DNA of 10,322 nt from Alphaproteobacteria bacterium (GCA_013003285.1 JABDJY010000254.1:1-10322), one strand, 5' to 3'; positions 1 through 6,786 are shown, numbered from the stretch's first letter. Translations and numbers: made by a program. Notes: generated from the letters alone by a model not told the origin.

Positions 1-331
1 CCGCATTACTGAACGGGAATTTCGGGCCGAGATACCCCGGCAGGCTGAACGCCATGTCGGACACGCCCTGCAGCAGGGCGCCATATTGCGGCGGGCCACC
101 TTTGACCAGGGAGCCGCCGAAATGAACTTTTATGATGAGCTCACCGCCGCTGATTTCTGCCAGTTTTTCCTGCAGCGGCACGACCACCGCCTTGACCATG
201 GGATGGCGTTGTCCGACGAAATAGGACATCTGCAATTCTTCGGCCGCCATGGCACTTTGGGCCACCGTTAAGCCGGCGGTCAGCGTGGCCACCGCGGCCA
301 ACCCGTTCACGAACGTGCTTGTTTTGGTCAT
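1..331 (-). CDS. TRAP transporter substrate-binding protein (DctP family), N-terminal part
   Basis: This is a periplasmic solute receptor of a tripartite ATP-independent periplasmic (TRAP) transporter, which captures a carboxylate-type substrate and hands it to DctQM-like membrane subunits. The first 110 residues are visible and the reading frame stays open to the window edge, so the gene is partial. Residues 1-29 form a classical Sec signal peptide: MTKT, then a hydrophobic Ala/Val/Leu stretch, ending in AMA before AEELQMSYF. The mature start, with QMSYFVGQRHPM followed by LQEKLAEISGGEL and a GGSLVKGG loop, matches the beginning of the DctP fold. A strong ribosome binding site (AGGGAGGG, complement of 337-344) lies five bases before the ATG and fixes the start. 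The gene is divergent from the reductive dehalogenase gene at 739, so an aromatic acid, possibly halogenated, is a plausible ligand. That ligand assignment is inference from position only. Confidence 0.9.
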   Translation of the reverse strand, partial: MTKTSTFVNGLAAVATLTAGLTVAQSAMAAEELQMSYFVGQRHPMVKAVVVPLQEKLAEISGGELIIKVHFGGSLVKGGPPQYGALLQGVSDMAFSLPGYLGPKFPFSNA

Positions 332-451
332 TGGATCCCTCCCTGATATCTGACGTTGGGGTCTCGCCAGATGACCCGTCAGAGTTTGAGTGTCTCGACG
401 AGCGGTGAATTGTTCAAGTCGCTTTTTCGCGATCTTGGTTGGGTCACTCAA

Positions 452-461
452 TTGCATGCAA
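452..461. promoter_or_regulatory. Candidate operator, perfect palindrome TTGCATGCAA
   Basis: TTGCATGCAA is a perfect 10-base inverted repeat lying in an A/T-rich setting 121 bases before the TRAP receptor start. A near copy, TTGTATGCAA, lies 126 bases further right at 578-587. Palindromes with TTG and CAA arms and a short A/T centre are typical of operators bound by GntR-family regulators of the FCD class. A truncated GntR-like reading frame lies just downstream at 623. The site is placed to control the TRAP gene. The assignment is inference from pattern and position. Confidence 0.4.
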
Positions 462-576
462 AATATTCAGGAGATACAGCCGCCCGTCAAGCGCCGCCCA
501 TGTATCTGGCACTAAAGGCTGACAATCAGCAGCCAAAATCGGCACTGTTCCCTAACTACGGAGATTGCCCGATAAA

Positions 577-588
577 ATTGTATGCAAT
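577..588. promoter_or_regulatory. Candidate operator, ATTGTATGCAAT
   Basis: ATTGTATGCAAT is a 12-base inverted repeat with one mismatched pair. It differs at one position in its core from the palindrome at 452-461. It lies 35 bases before the ATG of the regulator-like remnant at 623 and overlaps a weak promoter candidate (565-593), where a repressor would block transcription towards the dehalogenase. The resemblance to GntR/FCD operators is from general knowledge of that family. No binding evidence exists in the sequence itself. Confidence 0.4.
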
Positions 589-622
589 ACGCTGGGCGAC
601 TCAACAAATTGTAGTTTTGGTC

Positions 623-739
623 ATGAGTAATCAGCAGACACGAACCACCGCGCGGCTTCGCGAAATGATTCTGATCGGCGCATCGCTTAAATCCGGCGAG
701 CATCCCATGCCGCCATCCTTGCGCCTCGTGACAAGCTGA
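623..739 (+). pseudogene. Possible truncated GntR-type regulator N-terminus (38 codons), overlapping the dehalogenase start
   Basis: The short frame starts MSNQQTRTTARLREMILIG, continues SLKSGEH, then ends after about eleven residues at TGA 737-739. The segment TARLREMILIG-SLKSGEH resembles the first helix of the winged helix-turn-helix in GntR/FCD regulators, where LREMILSG-LKPGE is the usual form. The following recognition helix (usually AERLGVSRTPVRE) is absent here, and I could not find it in the other two plus-strand frames, so the regulator appears to have been cut to its first 25 to 30 residues. The stop codon shares its last base with the ATG of the dehalogenase gene (TGATG), which would allow translational coupling. 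No clear ribosome binding site precedes it. Alternatives are a leader peptide or a chance open frame. The similarity is short, so confidence is modest. Confidence 0.42.
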
Positions 740-2955
740 TGCTGGTCTACGCACGATCCAAACACCGATCCTACGCCCTCGGCCCCTTCCCGCTCGAAAG
801 CCTGGCCCGCGACCCTGCGGTGCTCGAAGTCGAAGCGAACCGGCCTAAACGTTCCCAAATATCTGACGAAGCGCCCGTTGGTCTGCTGGGCCAAGCAGCG
901 CGCGACTATCGCGAATTGTATGCAAGGTTCAGCGAAGAGGACCCAGCGCCGGAGATCGCGCCCGGCACCGACGATCCAGCCCGCTGTACTGTGGATGTTA
1001 AGGGCACCTGCTACTTCATGAACGCCAGCCAGGTGGGCATCTGCGACATCCCTGAAAATGCCTGGCTCGACGATGTAACGCCGGACGACCACCGTCAGGC
1101 CGTGGTGATCTTGATCGAACATAGCCGTGTCCCAGCGGATCAAGCGATTGCGGCGCAGTGGATTGGCCCCGCGGTTGTCGAGACCGCAGATATGCGCGCG
1201 GCCGAAATAGCCACGACCCTAGCCCGCCATATTCGCCAGATGGGATATGCCGCGCGCGCCGATGTCGCCGGCCATCGTAAATTGGACGCCGAGCGGCTCG
1301 CCGTGATGGCGGGACTGGCAGTGAGACAGGGCGACGATTTGGCGAACCCCTTCGTGGAGAATTTTTCCCTCGCCGTGGTGACGACCAACTATAAGCTTGA
1401 GAACGACGCGCCCCTCGCCGACAGCGCCTTGAAAGCGAAAGATCTCGGCTATTGGTGGGGCCGCAACGGCGCCCAGTCGGGACGCGAGCGCAACCGGCGC
1501 GCCAAACGCAAATCCTACGACAGCCGCTATCCCATGGAGACGGTCAAACGCATCGATCGGCCGACGACCCTCATTCTCGATGACGAGGTGCCGCGGGTTC
1601 CCAAGCGCGCGGCCATGTTCGAACGCGCCCTGCAGGGCGATCTCGGCGAAAAAGCGCAGCGTGAGCGCAGCCGCTTCGCCACCAAGCATCCCTTAGCCAA
1701 AGCCATGACCCACGGCATCCGAGGCTTGGTGCCGATGCAGGATGGCGCGGTCAACGAACGGGCCGACACGACGCAATTTGGCGACCCAGCGGAAAACACC
1801 AAGGCACTCAAAGCACTCTCATATTTTCTCGGCGCCAACTTGACCGGCATCTGCGAGATTCCGCGCTATGCCTGGTATTCCCATAAAGACGACGGAACGC
1901 CCATCGAGATGCGCCACCGCTATGCGGTGGTGATGCTGATCGACCAGGAGTTCGACACCATGGAGGGCGCCAGCGGCGACGATTGGATTTCGGGCGCCCA
2001 ATCCATGCGCGGCTATTTGCGCGGTGCCGAGATCGCCGGCATCATGGCGCAACTCCTGCGCGGGTCGGGCTTCTCCTCGCGCTCGCAAACCAACGCCGAC
2101 AGCGACGTGCTGCAAATCCCGCTGGTCTTATGGGCCGGTCTTGGCGAACTCAGCCGCATCGGTGAACTCGTGCTCAACCCATTTGTGGGACCGCGCTTCA
2201 AATCGGTTGTGGTGACGACAAACCTGCCGCTCGAGGTCGATAAGCCGATCGACTTCGGCCTACAAACCTTCTGCAATGGCTGCCTGAAATGCGCCCGCGA
2301 ATGTCCCTGCGACGCCATACCCTTCGGCGACAAGGTGATGTTCAACGGCTATGAAATCTGGAAACCCGATGTGGAGCGCTGCGGCCGCTACCGGGTGACC
2401 AACCCGCACGGCTCGGCCTGCGGGCGCTGCATGAAGACCTGCCCGATCAACAAGGTCGTCGACGCCGACGGCCCGCTGCTCACCCGCGCCGCCAGTTGGC
2501 TGGGTGTTAACGCCATGTTCCTCAAACCGCTGATGGTACCCATCGCCGCCTGGGCCGACGATGCGTTAGGCAACGGCAAACGCAATCCGGCGAAGAAATG
2601 GTGGCTCGACCACGAAGTGGTCGGCGATGTGGTTGTGGCACCGAAAGGCGTGAACCATCGCGACATCGACCCGGCCCGCAAAGTCGATCCGGACAAACAC
2701 GCCAAGACGGTCGCCTATTACCACGCCGACATGATGCCACCGCCCGACGCGCCGGGTCCGGTACCGGTCGACCGCAAAGCCGCACTTGCCGCCGGCGCGG
2801 TCCTCGAAACGCCGGACCAAGCCCGTGCCCGGGTCGCCGCCGGCGGACCCGCCCCGGCGCACTACACGCCGACCCCGCCGGTCGGCCCGTCCGACACAAT
2901 CGTGGAACGCGCCAAAAACCCCTACGTCGCATTCGAGGAAGACACGTCGAGCTAA
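739..2955 (+). CDS. rdhA: Catabolic reductive dehalogenase, cobalamin and 2x[4Fe-4S] (NpRdhA/BhbA type)
   Basis: This 738-residue enzyme should remove halogen from an aromatic substrate, using cobalamin at the active site and two iron-sulfur clusters for electron delivery. It has no Tat signal, and no rdhB-type anchor gene is adjacent, so it is cytoplasmic and catabolic rather than respiratory. Residues about 91-226 and 361-504 are a degenerate internal duplication of the cobalamin-binding core (GICDIPENAW against GICEIPRYAW; NPFVENF then AVVTTN against NPFVGPRFKSVVVTTN). Cluster ligands are Cys512, 515, 518 and 522 (CNGCLKCARECP) and Cys548, 561, 564 and 568 (CGRCMKTCP). Tyr426, Lys488 and Arg552 carry the same numbers as the substrate-contacting residues I recall from NpRdhA, which supports both the function and the ATG at 739. 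The family acts on ortho-halogenated 4-hydroxybenzoates and phenols. Residues about 660-738 form a Pro/Ala-rich tail. No reductase domain is fused, unlike BhbA, so a separate electron donor is needed. The ribosome binding site is poor, and the start overlaps the upstream stop. Confidence 0.94.
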   Translation: MLVYARSKHRSYALGPFPLESLARDPAVLEVEANRPKRSQISDEAPVGLLGQAARDYRELYARFSEEDPAPEIAPGTDDPARCTVDVKGTCYFMNASQVGICDIPENAWLDDVTPDDHRQAVVILIEHSRVPADQAIAAQWIGPAVVETADMRAAEIATTLARHIRQMGYAARADVAGHRKLDAERLAVMAGLAVRQGDDLANPFVENFSLAVVTTNYKLENDAPLADSALKAKDLGYWWGRNGAQSGRERNRRAKRKSYDSRYPMETVKRIDRPTTLILDDEVPRVPKRAAMFERALQGDLGEKAQRERSRFATKHPLAKAMTHGIRGLVPMQDGAVNERADTTQFGDPAENTKALKALSYFLGANLTGICEIPRYAWYSHKDDGTPIEMRHRYAVVMLIDQEFDTMEGASGDDWISGAQSMRGYLRGAEIAGIMAQLLRGSGFSSRSQTNADSDVLQIPLVLWAGLGELSRIGELVLNPFVGPRFKSVVVTTNLPLEVDKPIDFGLQTFCNGCLKCARECPCDAIPFGDKVMFNGYEIWKPDVERCGRYRVTNPHGSACGRCMKTCPINKVVDADGPLLTRAASWLGVNAMFLKPLMVPIAAWADDALGNGKRNPAKKWWLDHEVVGDVVVAPKGVNHRDIDPARKVDPDKHAKTVAYYHADMMPPPDAPGPVPVDRKAALAAGAVLETPDQARARVAAGGPAPAHYTPTPPVGPSDTIVERAKNPYVAFEEDTSS

Positions 2956-2964
2956 CGGCTGCGT

Positions 2965-3942
2965 TCAGGGAATGTATACGACCGAGCCTGAGGTTTTGCG
3001 CGCTTCCAGGTCGCGGTGAGCCTGTGCGGCATCCTCCAGGGCACAGGTCTGGTTGATGATGATTTTGACCTTGCCGGTTTCGACCAGATCGAATAATTCC
3101 CGGCCGACCTGGGCGATGTCTTCGGCGCCCTTGTAATAGAAGTTCGTGTTCACCCGCGTGAAAATCAGTGACCCGCGGCGCATCAGATCGAACGGTTCGA
3201 CCGGCGGAAAATTGCCCGATGCATTGCCGTATCCCACCAGCGTGCCGCAGTGCTTGAGGCTGTCGAGGCTGCCCATATAGGTTGCCGCGCCAACCCCGTC
3301 GATGACCGCGTCCACGCCTTCACCATCGGTAAGTTCGCGCGCCCGCGCGGCGAAATCTTCCTTGGTGTAGAGAATGACGTGATCGCAGCCGAGCGAGCTG
3401 GCGAGTTCGGCTTTTTCCTCGGTGCTGGTGGTGCCGATCACCGTGGCGCCGAGCTCCTTGGCCATTTGGCACATGATCAGGCCGCAGCCGCCGGCCACGG
3501 CATGAATCAATATGGTATCGCCCGGCTTCACCGGAAAGGCCCGGCGGACCAGCGCATACGACGTAAAACCCTTGACCAGCATGGCCGCGGCCACCTGATC
3601 GGCGATCCCCTCGGGCAACGGCAGCAAATGTTCGGTGGTGAACAGCCGCGCTTGGGAATAGGAGCCCATCAATCCGTTGCCATAAGCGACCCGCTGCCCC
3701 ACCTCGAACCCGTCGACATCGGCGCCCACCGCCTCGATCACGCCGGCGCCGTCGCCACCGATGATCGCCGGAAACTGGGGAACGCCGTAATTGCCGTTGC
3801 GATGATAGATGTCGCGATAATTCAGTCCGGCCACCGTATGGCGGATACGCACTTGATCGGGCGCGGGATCGCCGACCTCGACATCTTCCCACTTCAAGAC
3901 GTCGGGACCGCCATATTCGTGAATAACAATTGCCTTAGACAT
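2965..3942 (-). CDS. Quinone oxidoreductase-like NAD(P)H-dependent MDR protein
   Basis: This 325-residue protein belongs to the zinc-free quinone oxidoreductase (zeta-crystallin) branch of the medium-chain dehydrogenase/reductase superfamily, soluble enzymes that reduce quinones or activated double bonds with NAD(P)H. The N-terminal GroES-like domain has LNYRDIYHRNGNYG (40-53) and the GGDGAGVIEAVG turn (62-73). The Rossmann domain has AVAGGCG (148-154), a variant of the usual AAAGGVG, followed by QMAKELGATVIGT and the later GYGNASG. The cysteine and histidine ligands of zinc alcohol dehydrogenases are absent. Its length is normal for the family. A ribosome binding site (AGGT) lies a few bases before the ATG. 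It is the last gene of the leftward run after the CoA ligase (81-base gap) and ends 9 bases from the dehalogenase stop. It may reduce a quinone or enone intermediate of the aromatic pathway. Donating electrons to the dehalogenase is possible but unsupported. Confidence 0.9.
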   Translation of the reverse strand: MSKAIVIHEYGGPDVLKWEDVEVGDPAPDQVRIRHTVAGLNYRDIYHRNGNYGVPQFPAIIGGDGAGVIEAVGADVDGFEVGQRVAYGNGLMGSYSQARLFTTEHLLPLPEGIADQVAAAMLVKGFTSYALVRRAFPVKPGDTILIHAVAGGCGLIMCQMAKELGATVIGTTSTEEKAELASSLGCDHVILYTKEDFAARARELTDGEGVDAVIDGVGAATYMGSLDSLKHCGTLVGYGNASGNFPPVEPFDLMRRGSLIFTRVNTNFYYKGAEDIAQVGRELFDLVETGKVKIIINQTCALEDAAQAHRDLEARKTSGSVVYIP

Positions 3943-4023
3943 GATGCTTACCTGTTTACAAAATCCCGGAATGCGCCAACCGCTACTCGACCGGGCGGCC
4001 GCCGAAACAGACGGTTTGTTTAC
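3943..4023 (-). other. Spacer between CoA ligase and quinone oxidoreductase genes
   Basis: This 81-base spacer is longer than the 12-base gap between the ligase and monooxygenase genes, so the oxidoreductase may have some expression of its own. It holds a 10-base perfect palindrome, GGCGGCCGCC, at 3994-4003 and two copies of TGTTTAC (near 3953 and 4016) flanking the gap. The palindrome has no loop and no U-run follows it, so it does not look like an intrinsic terminator. I cannot assign a function. Confidence 0.4.
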
Positions 4024-5640
4024 TTAAAAATCATCCCGCAATTTCTGCCGGTCGATCTTGCCCGAGCCGGTTTTGGGGAGCGCGTCGAGATAGACAACTG
4101 TGCGGGCGTACTTATGGGGCAAGAGGTTCTGCTTAGCGTAGGTCTTTAGCTCTTCCGTCAACGCCTCACCCGCTTGATGACCATCCGCGACCACAGCGAA
4201 CGCGACGGTCGACATGCGCTTGTCGGGCAGCTCGACGCCTAACACCGCGCATTCCTTGATCGCCGTGTGATCGGCCAAACAGAGTTCGATCTCCAACGGA
4301 TAGACCCATTGGCCGCTGACCTTGATGAGATCGTCGGCGCGGCCGCGAAAATAGTAGAAGCCATCCGCGTCGGTCTCGAACCGGTCGCCGGTATAGATCC
4401 AGCCGTCGCGCATGGTCTCGGCGGTCTTGTCCGGCTTGTTCCAGTAGCATGGCGCATTGGAATCGCCGCGCACCCACAGGACCCCCGGCTCGTCGGGTTT
4501 GATCGGTTCGCCCCGATCGTTGCGCAATTCCACCTCGTAACCCTGCACAGGCCGACCCGCCGCCCCCACCTTGAAGGCGCTGGGCGCGTTGGAGAGATAG
4601 ATATGCAGAACCTCGGTCGAGCCCAACCCTTCGATAATGTCGAGGCCAAAGCGGGCCTGCCACGCCTTGAACAACTCGTTGGACAGGGTTTCGGCGGCTG
4701 AAACGCATAGGCGAACACTCTCCAAGCCCGCCGACTCGTTATTCTGATCATTGAGCAAAGCATTATAAAGCGTTGGTAAACCGAATAAAATTGTCGGCTG
4801 ATAGCGCTCGATAGCAGCAAACACGCTGGTCGGCTCTGGGCGACCGGTGTTGAGCACGGTGCTGGCGCCGACAGAGAAGGGAAAGGTGATCGAGTTGCCG
4901 AACCCATAGGCGAAGAAGATCTTCGGCGGCGAATAGCAGATATCGTCTTCGCCCAGTTTCAGAATTTCCTCGCCATAGGACTGATTTGTGTACGCCATGT
5001 CGTGGTGCAGATGGACGATGCCCTTAGGCCGCCCGGTGCTGCCCGAGCTGTACATCCAAAACGCCATATCGTCGCGGCCGATATCGGCGGGCTCCAGCGT
5101 GCTCGATTGACCGGCGATCCAGTCGGCCCAGGTCACGGTGCCGATATCCGCCGCAGGTCTCGCGTCACCGTTGACGACGATGACGGTCTCCAGCGCGGTT
5201 CCGGCCATTGTCTTGGCGGTCAGCAATGACGCTAGCCCGCTTTCGACCATCGCCACCGTCGCGCCGCTATCCTCCAGATAATATTGGATCAGGTCGGGCG
5301 GTGAGAGGGTGTTGATCAGCACCGGCACAAAACCCGCCCGCATGGCGCCGAAGATCGCCGCCGGATAGACCGCCGTATCGTCCAACAGCATGAGAATGCG
5401 CGCGAACGGCTCCAGCCCCTGCCCCTTCAGCGCGTTCCCCGCGCGACACGCTGTTTCGCAGAGTTCGCCATAGGTGGCGCTGCCGGTGTTGGCATGGATG
5501 GCGATCTTATCGCCCCGGCCGGCGGCGAGATTATCGAAGAGGATTTCACTGGCATTGTAGCGCTCAGCAAGCTCAAATCCGATATCACGGCTGATCGGCA
5601 GGTCCCGCGGCACCCGGTCCGTAATGTCGTTCTTCTGCAT
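4024..5640 (-). CDS. Benzoate-CoA ligase family protein (aryl-CoA synthetase)
   Basis: This 538-residue adenylate-forming enzyme should activate benzoate or a hydroxybenzoate to its CoA thioester in the cytoplasm, using ATP. The ATP-binding loop is YSSGSTGRPKG (197-207). The acceptor-side motif KIFFAYGFGNS (240-250) and GSTEVLHIYLSN (340-351) are typical of benzoate and hydroxybenzoate CoA ligases and line the aryl pocket. YTGD (416-419), the hinge GRADDLIKVSG (433-443) and the catalytic lysine Lys528 in PKTGSGKIDR are all present, so the enzyme looks intact. Its length is normal. It begins 12 bases after the monooxygenase stop and is clearly in the same operon. With a dehalogenase whose family yields 4-hydroxybenzoate, and a monooxygenase of a CoA-thioester-using family, a hydroxybenzoate is the most plausible substrate. 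Benzoate or 2-aminobenzoate cannot be excluded from sequence alone. Confidence 0.92.
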   Translation of the reverse strand: MQKNDITDRVPRDLPISRDIGFELAERYNASEILFDNLAAGRGDKIAIHANTGSATYGELCETACRAGNALKGQGLEPFARILMLLDDTAVYPAAIFGAMRAGFVPVLINTLSPPDLIQYYLEDSGATVAMVESGLASLLTAKTMAGTALETVIVVNGDARPAADIGTVTWADWIAGQSSTLEPADIGRDDMAFWMYSSGSTGRPKGIVHLHHDMAYTNQSYGEEILKLGEDDICYSPPKIFFAYGFGNSITFPFSVGASTVLNTGRPEPTSVFAAIERYQPTILFGLPTLYNALLNDQNNESAGLESVRLCVSAAETLSNELFKAWQARFGLDIIEGLGSTEVLHIYLSNAPSAFKVGAAGRPVQGYEVELRNDRGEPIKPDEPGVLWVRGDSNAPCYWNKPDKTAETMRDGWIYTGDRFETDADGFYYFRGRADDLIKVSGQWVYPLEIELCLADHTAIKECAVLGVELPDKRMSTVAFAVVADGHQAGEALTEELKTYAKQNLLPHKYARTVVYLDALPKTGSGKIDRQKLRDDF

Positions 5641-5652
5641 TCTTATAGGTCT

Positions 5653-6786
5653 CTAACTCGCCTGATGTTGCTTATAGCGTTCCATGAACTTGGGCGCGAT
5701 TTTTTGTAGGCGCTCGTCGCTCACCCGGCCGGTCCGGGTCATGTAGTTGCGCGCGAACTCATAGGGCTCGAGTGTGCGCATCAATTCTGCCATCTGCTCG
5801 TACCAATGGGCGCTGGCCACCGCCGCATCGACAATCTTTTTCAGCGCGGGCCGGCGGATTTCCTCATATCGCGCCAAGGCACCAGCCAAATCCCCTTCAT
5901 GTTCGGCCATGGCCTTGAACAACGCGATGGCGTCTTCCATCGCCAGCCGCGTGCCCGACCCGATGGAAAAATGCGCCGTGTGCAGCGCGTCACCAAGCAG
6001 AACGATATTGCCGGTGCTCCAATGCTTATTCCCCATCTGCGGGAACCAGCGCCATTCCGACTTGTTCGACACCAGCTTATGGCCATTCAAATCGGGCGCG
6101 AACACCGCCTCGCAATAGGCTCGCGTCTCGGCGTCGTTCATTGCCTCGAACCCGGCGTTGCGAAATGTGTCGGCATCGGTCTCGACGATAAACGTGCTCA
6201 TGGTCGGGCTGTAGCGGTAATGGTGGGCAACGAACACGCCGTCCGTATTCTCGCGGAAGGTCAGGCTCAAACAGTCGAACGACTGGGTAGTGCCGAACCA
6301 GACGAAGGGATTTTGCAGTTGCTCTTCCGAAGTTCCAAACGCCTCGGCATTGGCGCGGCGGATAAACGAATTCACCCCGTCGGCGGCGACGATCAGATCG
6401 GCGTCGGCAAAATCGTCTAAAGAATCGACGACACGCTCGAATTCCAGTGCGACGCCGACGCTCTCGCAGCGCGCCTGCAGCAGATTGAGGAACTCGAGGC
6501 GGCCGATGGCGGCGAACCCGTTGCCGTCGATCGCCATATGCTCGTCCTTATGAACGATCTTCAGGTCGGGCCACGCTTCCATGTGCGGCATGAGGTACTG
6601 ATAGGTGTCCTCATCGTCAGCGCGCAGGAACTCCAGCGCCCGGTCGGAGAACACCACGCCGAACCCCCATGTGGCGTCGCGCGGATTTTGCTCAATAAGC
6701 CGAACGTCATAGTTCGGATTATCCCGCTTCATCAGATACGAGAAGTAGAGCCCCGCCGGCCCGCCGCCGATAACCACAATCTTCAT
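5653..6786 (-). CDS. FAD-dependent aryl-CoA monooxygenase (salicyl-CoA / 2-aminobenzoyl-CoA hydroxylase-like)
   Basis: This 377-residue flavoprotein belongs to the group A aromatic hydroxylases and uses NAD(P)H and O2 to hydroxylate an aromatic ring. The FAD-binding fold starts at once with MKIVVIGGGPAG (Gly7, Gly9, Gly12). The second FAD motif is AADGVNS (134-140) and the third is LLGDALHTAHFSIGSG (263-278). The segments GFGVVFSD (41-48), IGRLEFLNLLQ (94-104) and the HFSIGSG ending resemble 2-aminobenzoyl-CoA monooxygenase/reductase and salicyl-CoA 5-hydroxylase, which act on CoA thioesters rather than free acids. The protein consists only of this hydroxylase module and lacks the C-terminal flavin-reductase half of the bifunctional 2-aminobenzoyl-CoA enzyme. 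I chose the ATG at 6786, which has AGGG a few bases ahead and gives the standard FAD N-terminus, over an in-frame ATG at 6813. It is the first gene of the leftward operon, followed by the CoA ligase. Regiochemistry is unknown. Confidence 0.85.
   Translation of the reverse strand: MKIVVIGGGPAGLYFSYLMKRDNPNYDVRLIEQNPRDATWGFGVVFSDRALEFLRADDEDTYQYLMPHMEAWPDLKIVHKDEHMAIDGNGFAAIGRLEFLNLLQARCESVGVALEFERVVDSLDDFADADLIVAADGVNSFIRRANAEAFGTSEEQLQNPFVWFGTTQSFDCLSLTFRENTDGVFVAHHYRYSPTMSTFIVETDADTFRNAGFEAMNDAETRAYCEAVFAPDLNGHKLVSNKSEWRWFPQMGNKHWSTGNIVLLGDALHTAHFSIGSGTRLAMEDAIALFKAMAEHEGDLAGALARYEEIRRPALKKIVDAAVASAHWYEQMAELMRTLEPYEFARNYMTRTGRVSDERLQKIAPKFMERYKQHQAS

Larger units (their letters stand above)
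332..622. other. Divergent intergenic region, no convincing gene
   Basis: This stretch separates the leftward TRAP receptor gene from the rightward regulator remnant and dehalogenase gene. It is visibly richer in A and T than the flanking coding DNA. An open frame begins at a TTG near 356 and runs to 739, but before 623 its translation shows no family resemblance, so I do not call it a gene. The region should carry promoters for both directions. I see no textbook sigma-70 box pair. A weak candidate on the plus strand is TTGCCC at 565-570, 17 bases, then TACGCT at 588-593, which straddles the second palindrome. The palindromes are listed separately. Confidence 0.6.

Noticed and set aside
356..622. 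Open frame on the plus strand starting at TTG 356 and running to 739.
   Set aside because: It starts with a rare codon without a ribosome binding site, and its first 89 residues show no recognisable domain. Only the last 38 codons (623-739) resemble a protein family.
739..2955. Respiratory reductive dehalogenase or epoxyqueuosine reductase (QueG).
   Set aside because: There is no Tat signal or rdhB neighbour, so it is not respiratory. It is about twice the length of QueG, and its duplicated core and Tyr426/Lys488/Arg552 match the catabolic dehalogenases.
3994..4003. GGCGGCCGCC palindrome as a rho-independent terminator after the CoA ligase gene.
   Set aside because: It has no loop of its own and no T-run on the transcript side.
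3250..4149. 299-codon plus-strand open frame opposite the quinone oxidoreductase gene.
   Set aside because: It lies antisense to a well-supported MDR protein and spans the gene spacer. Its translation is rich in His, Arg and Gly without a domain, as is usual for antisense frames in GC-rich DNA.
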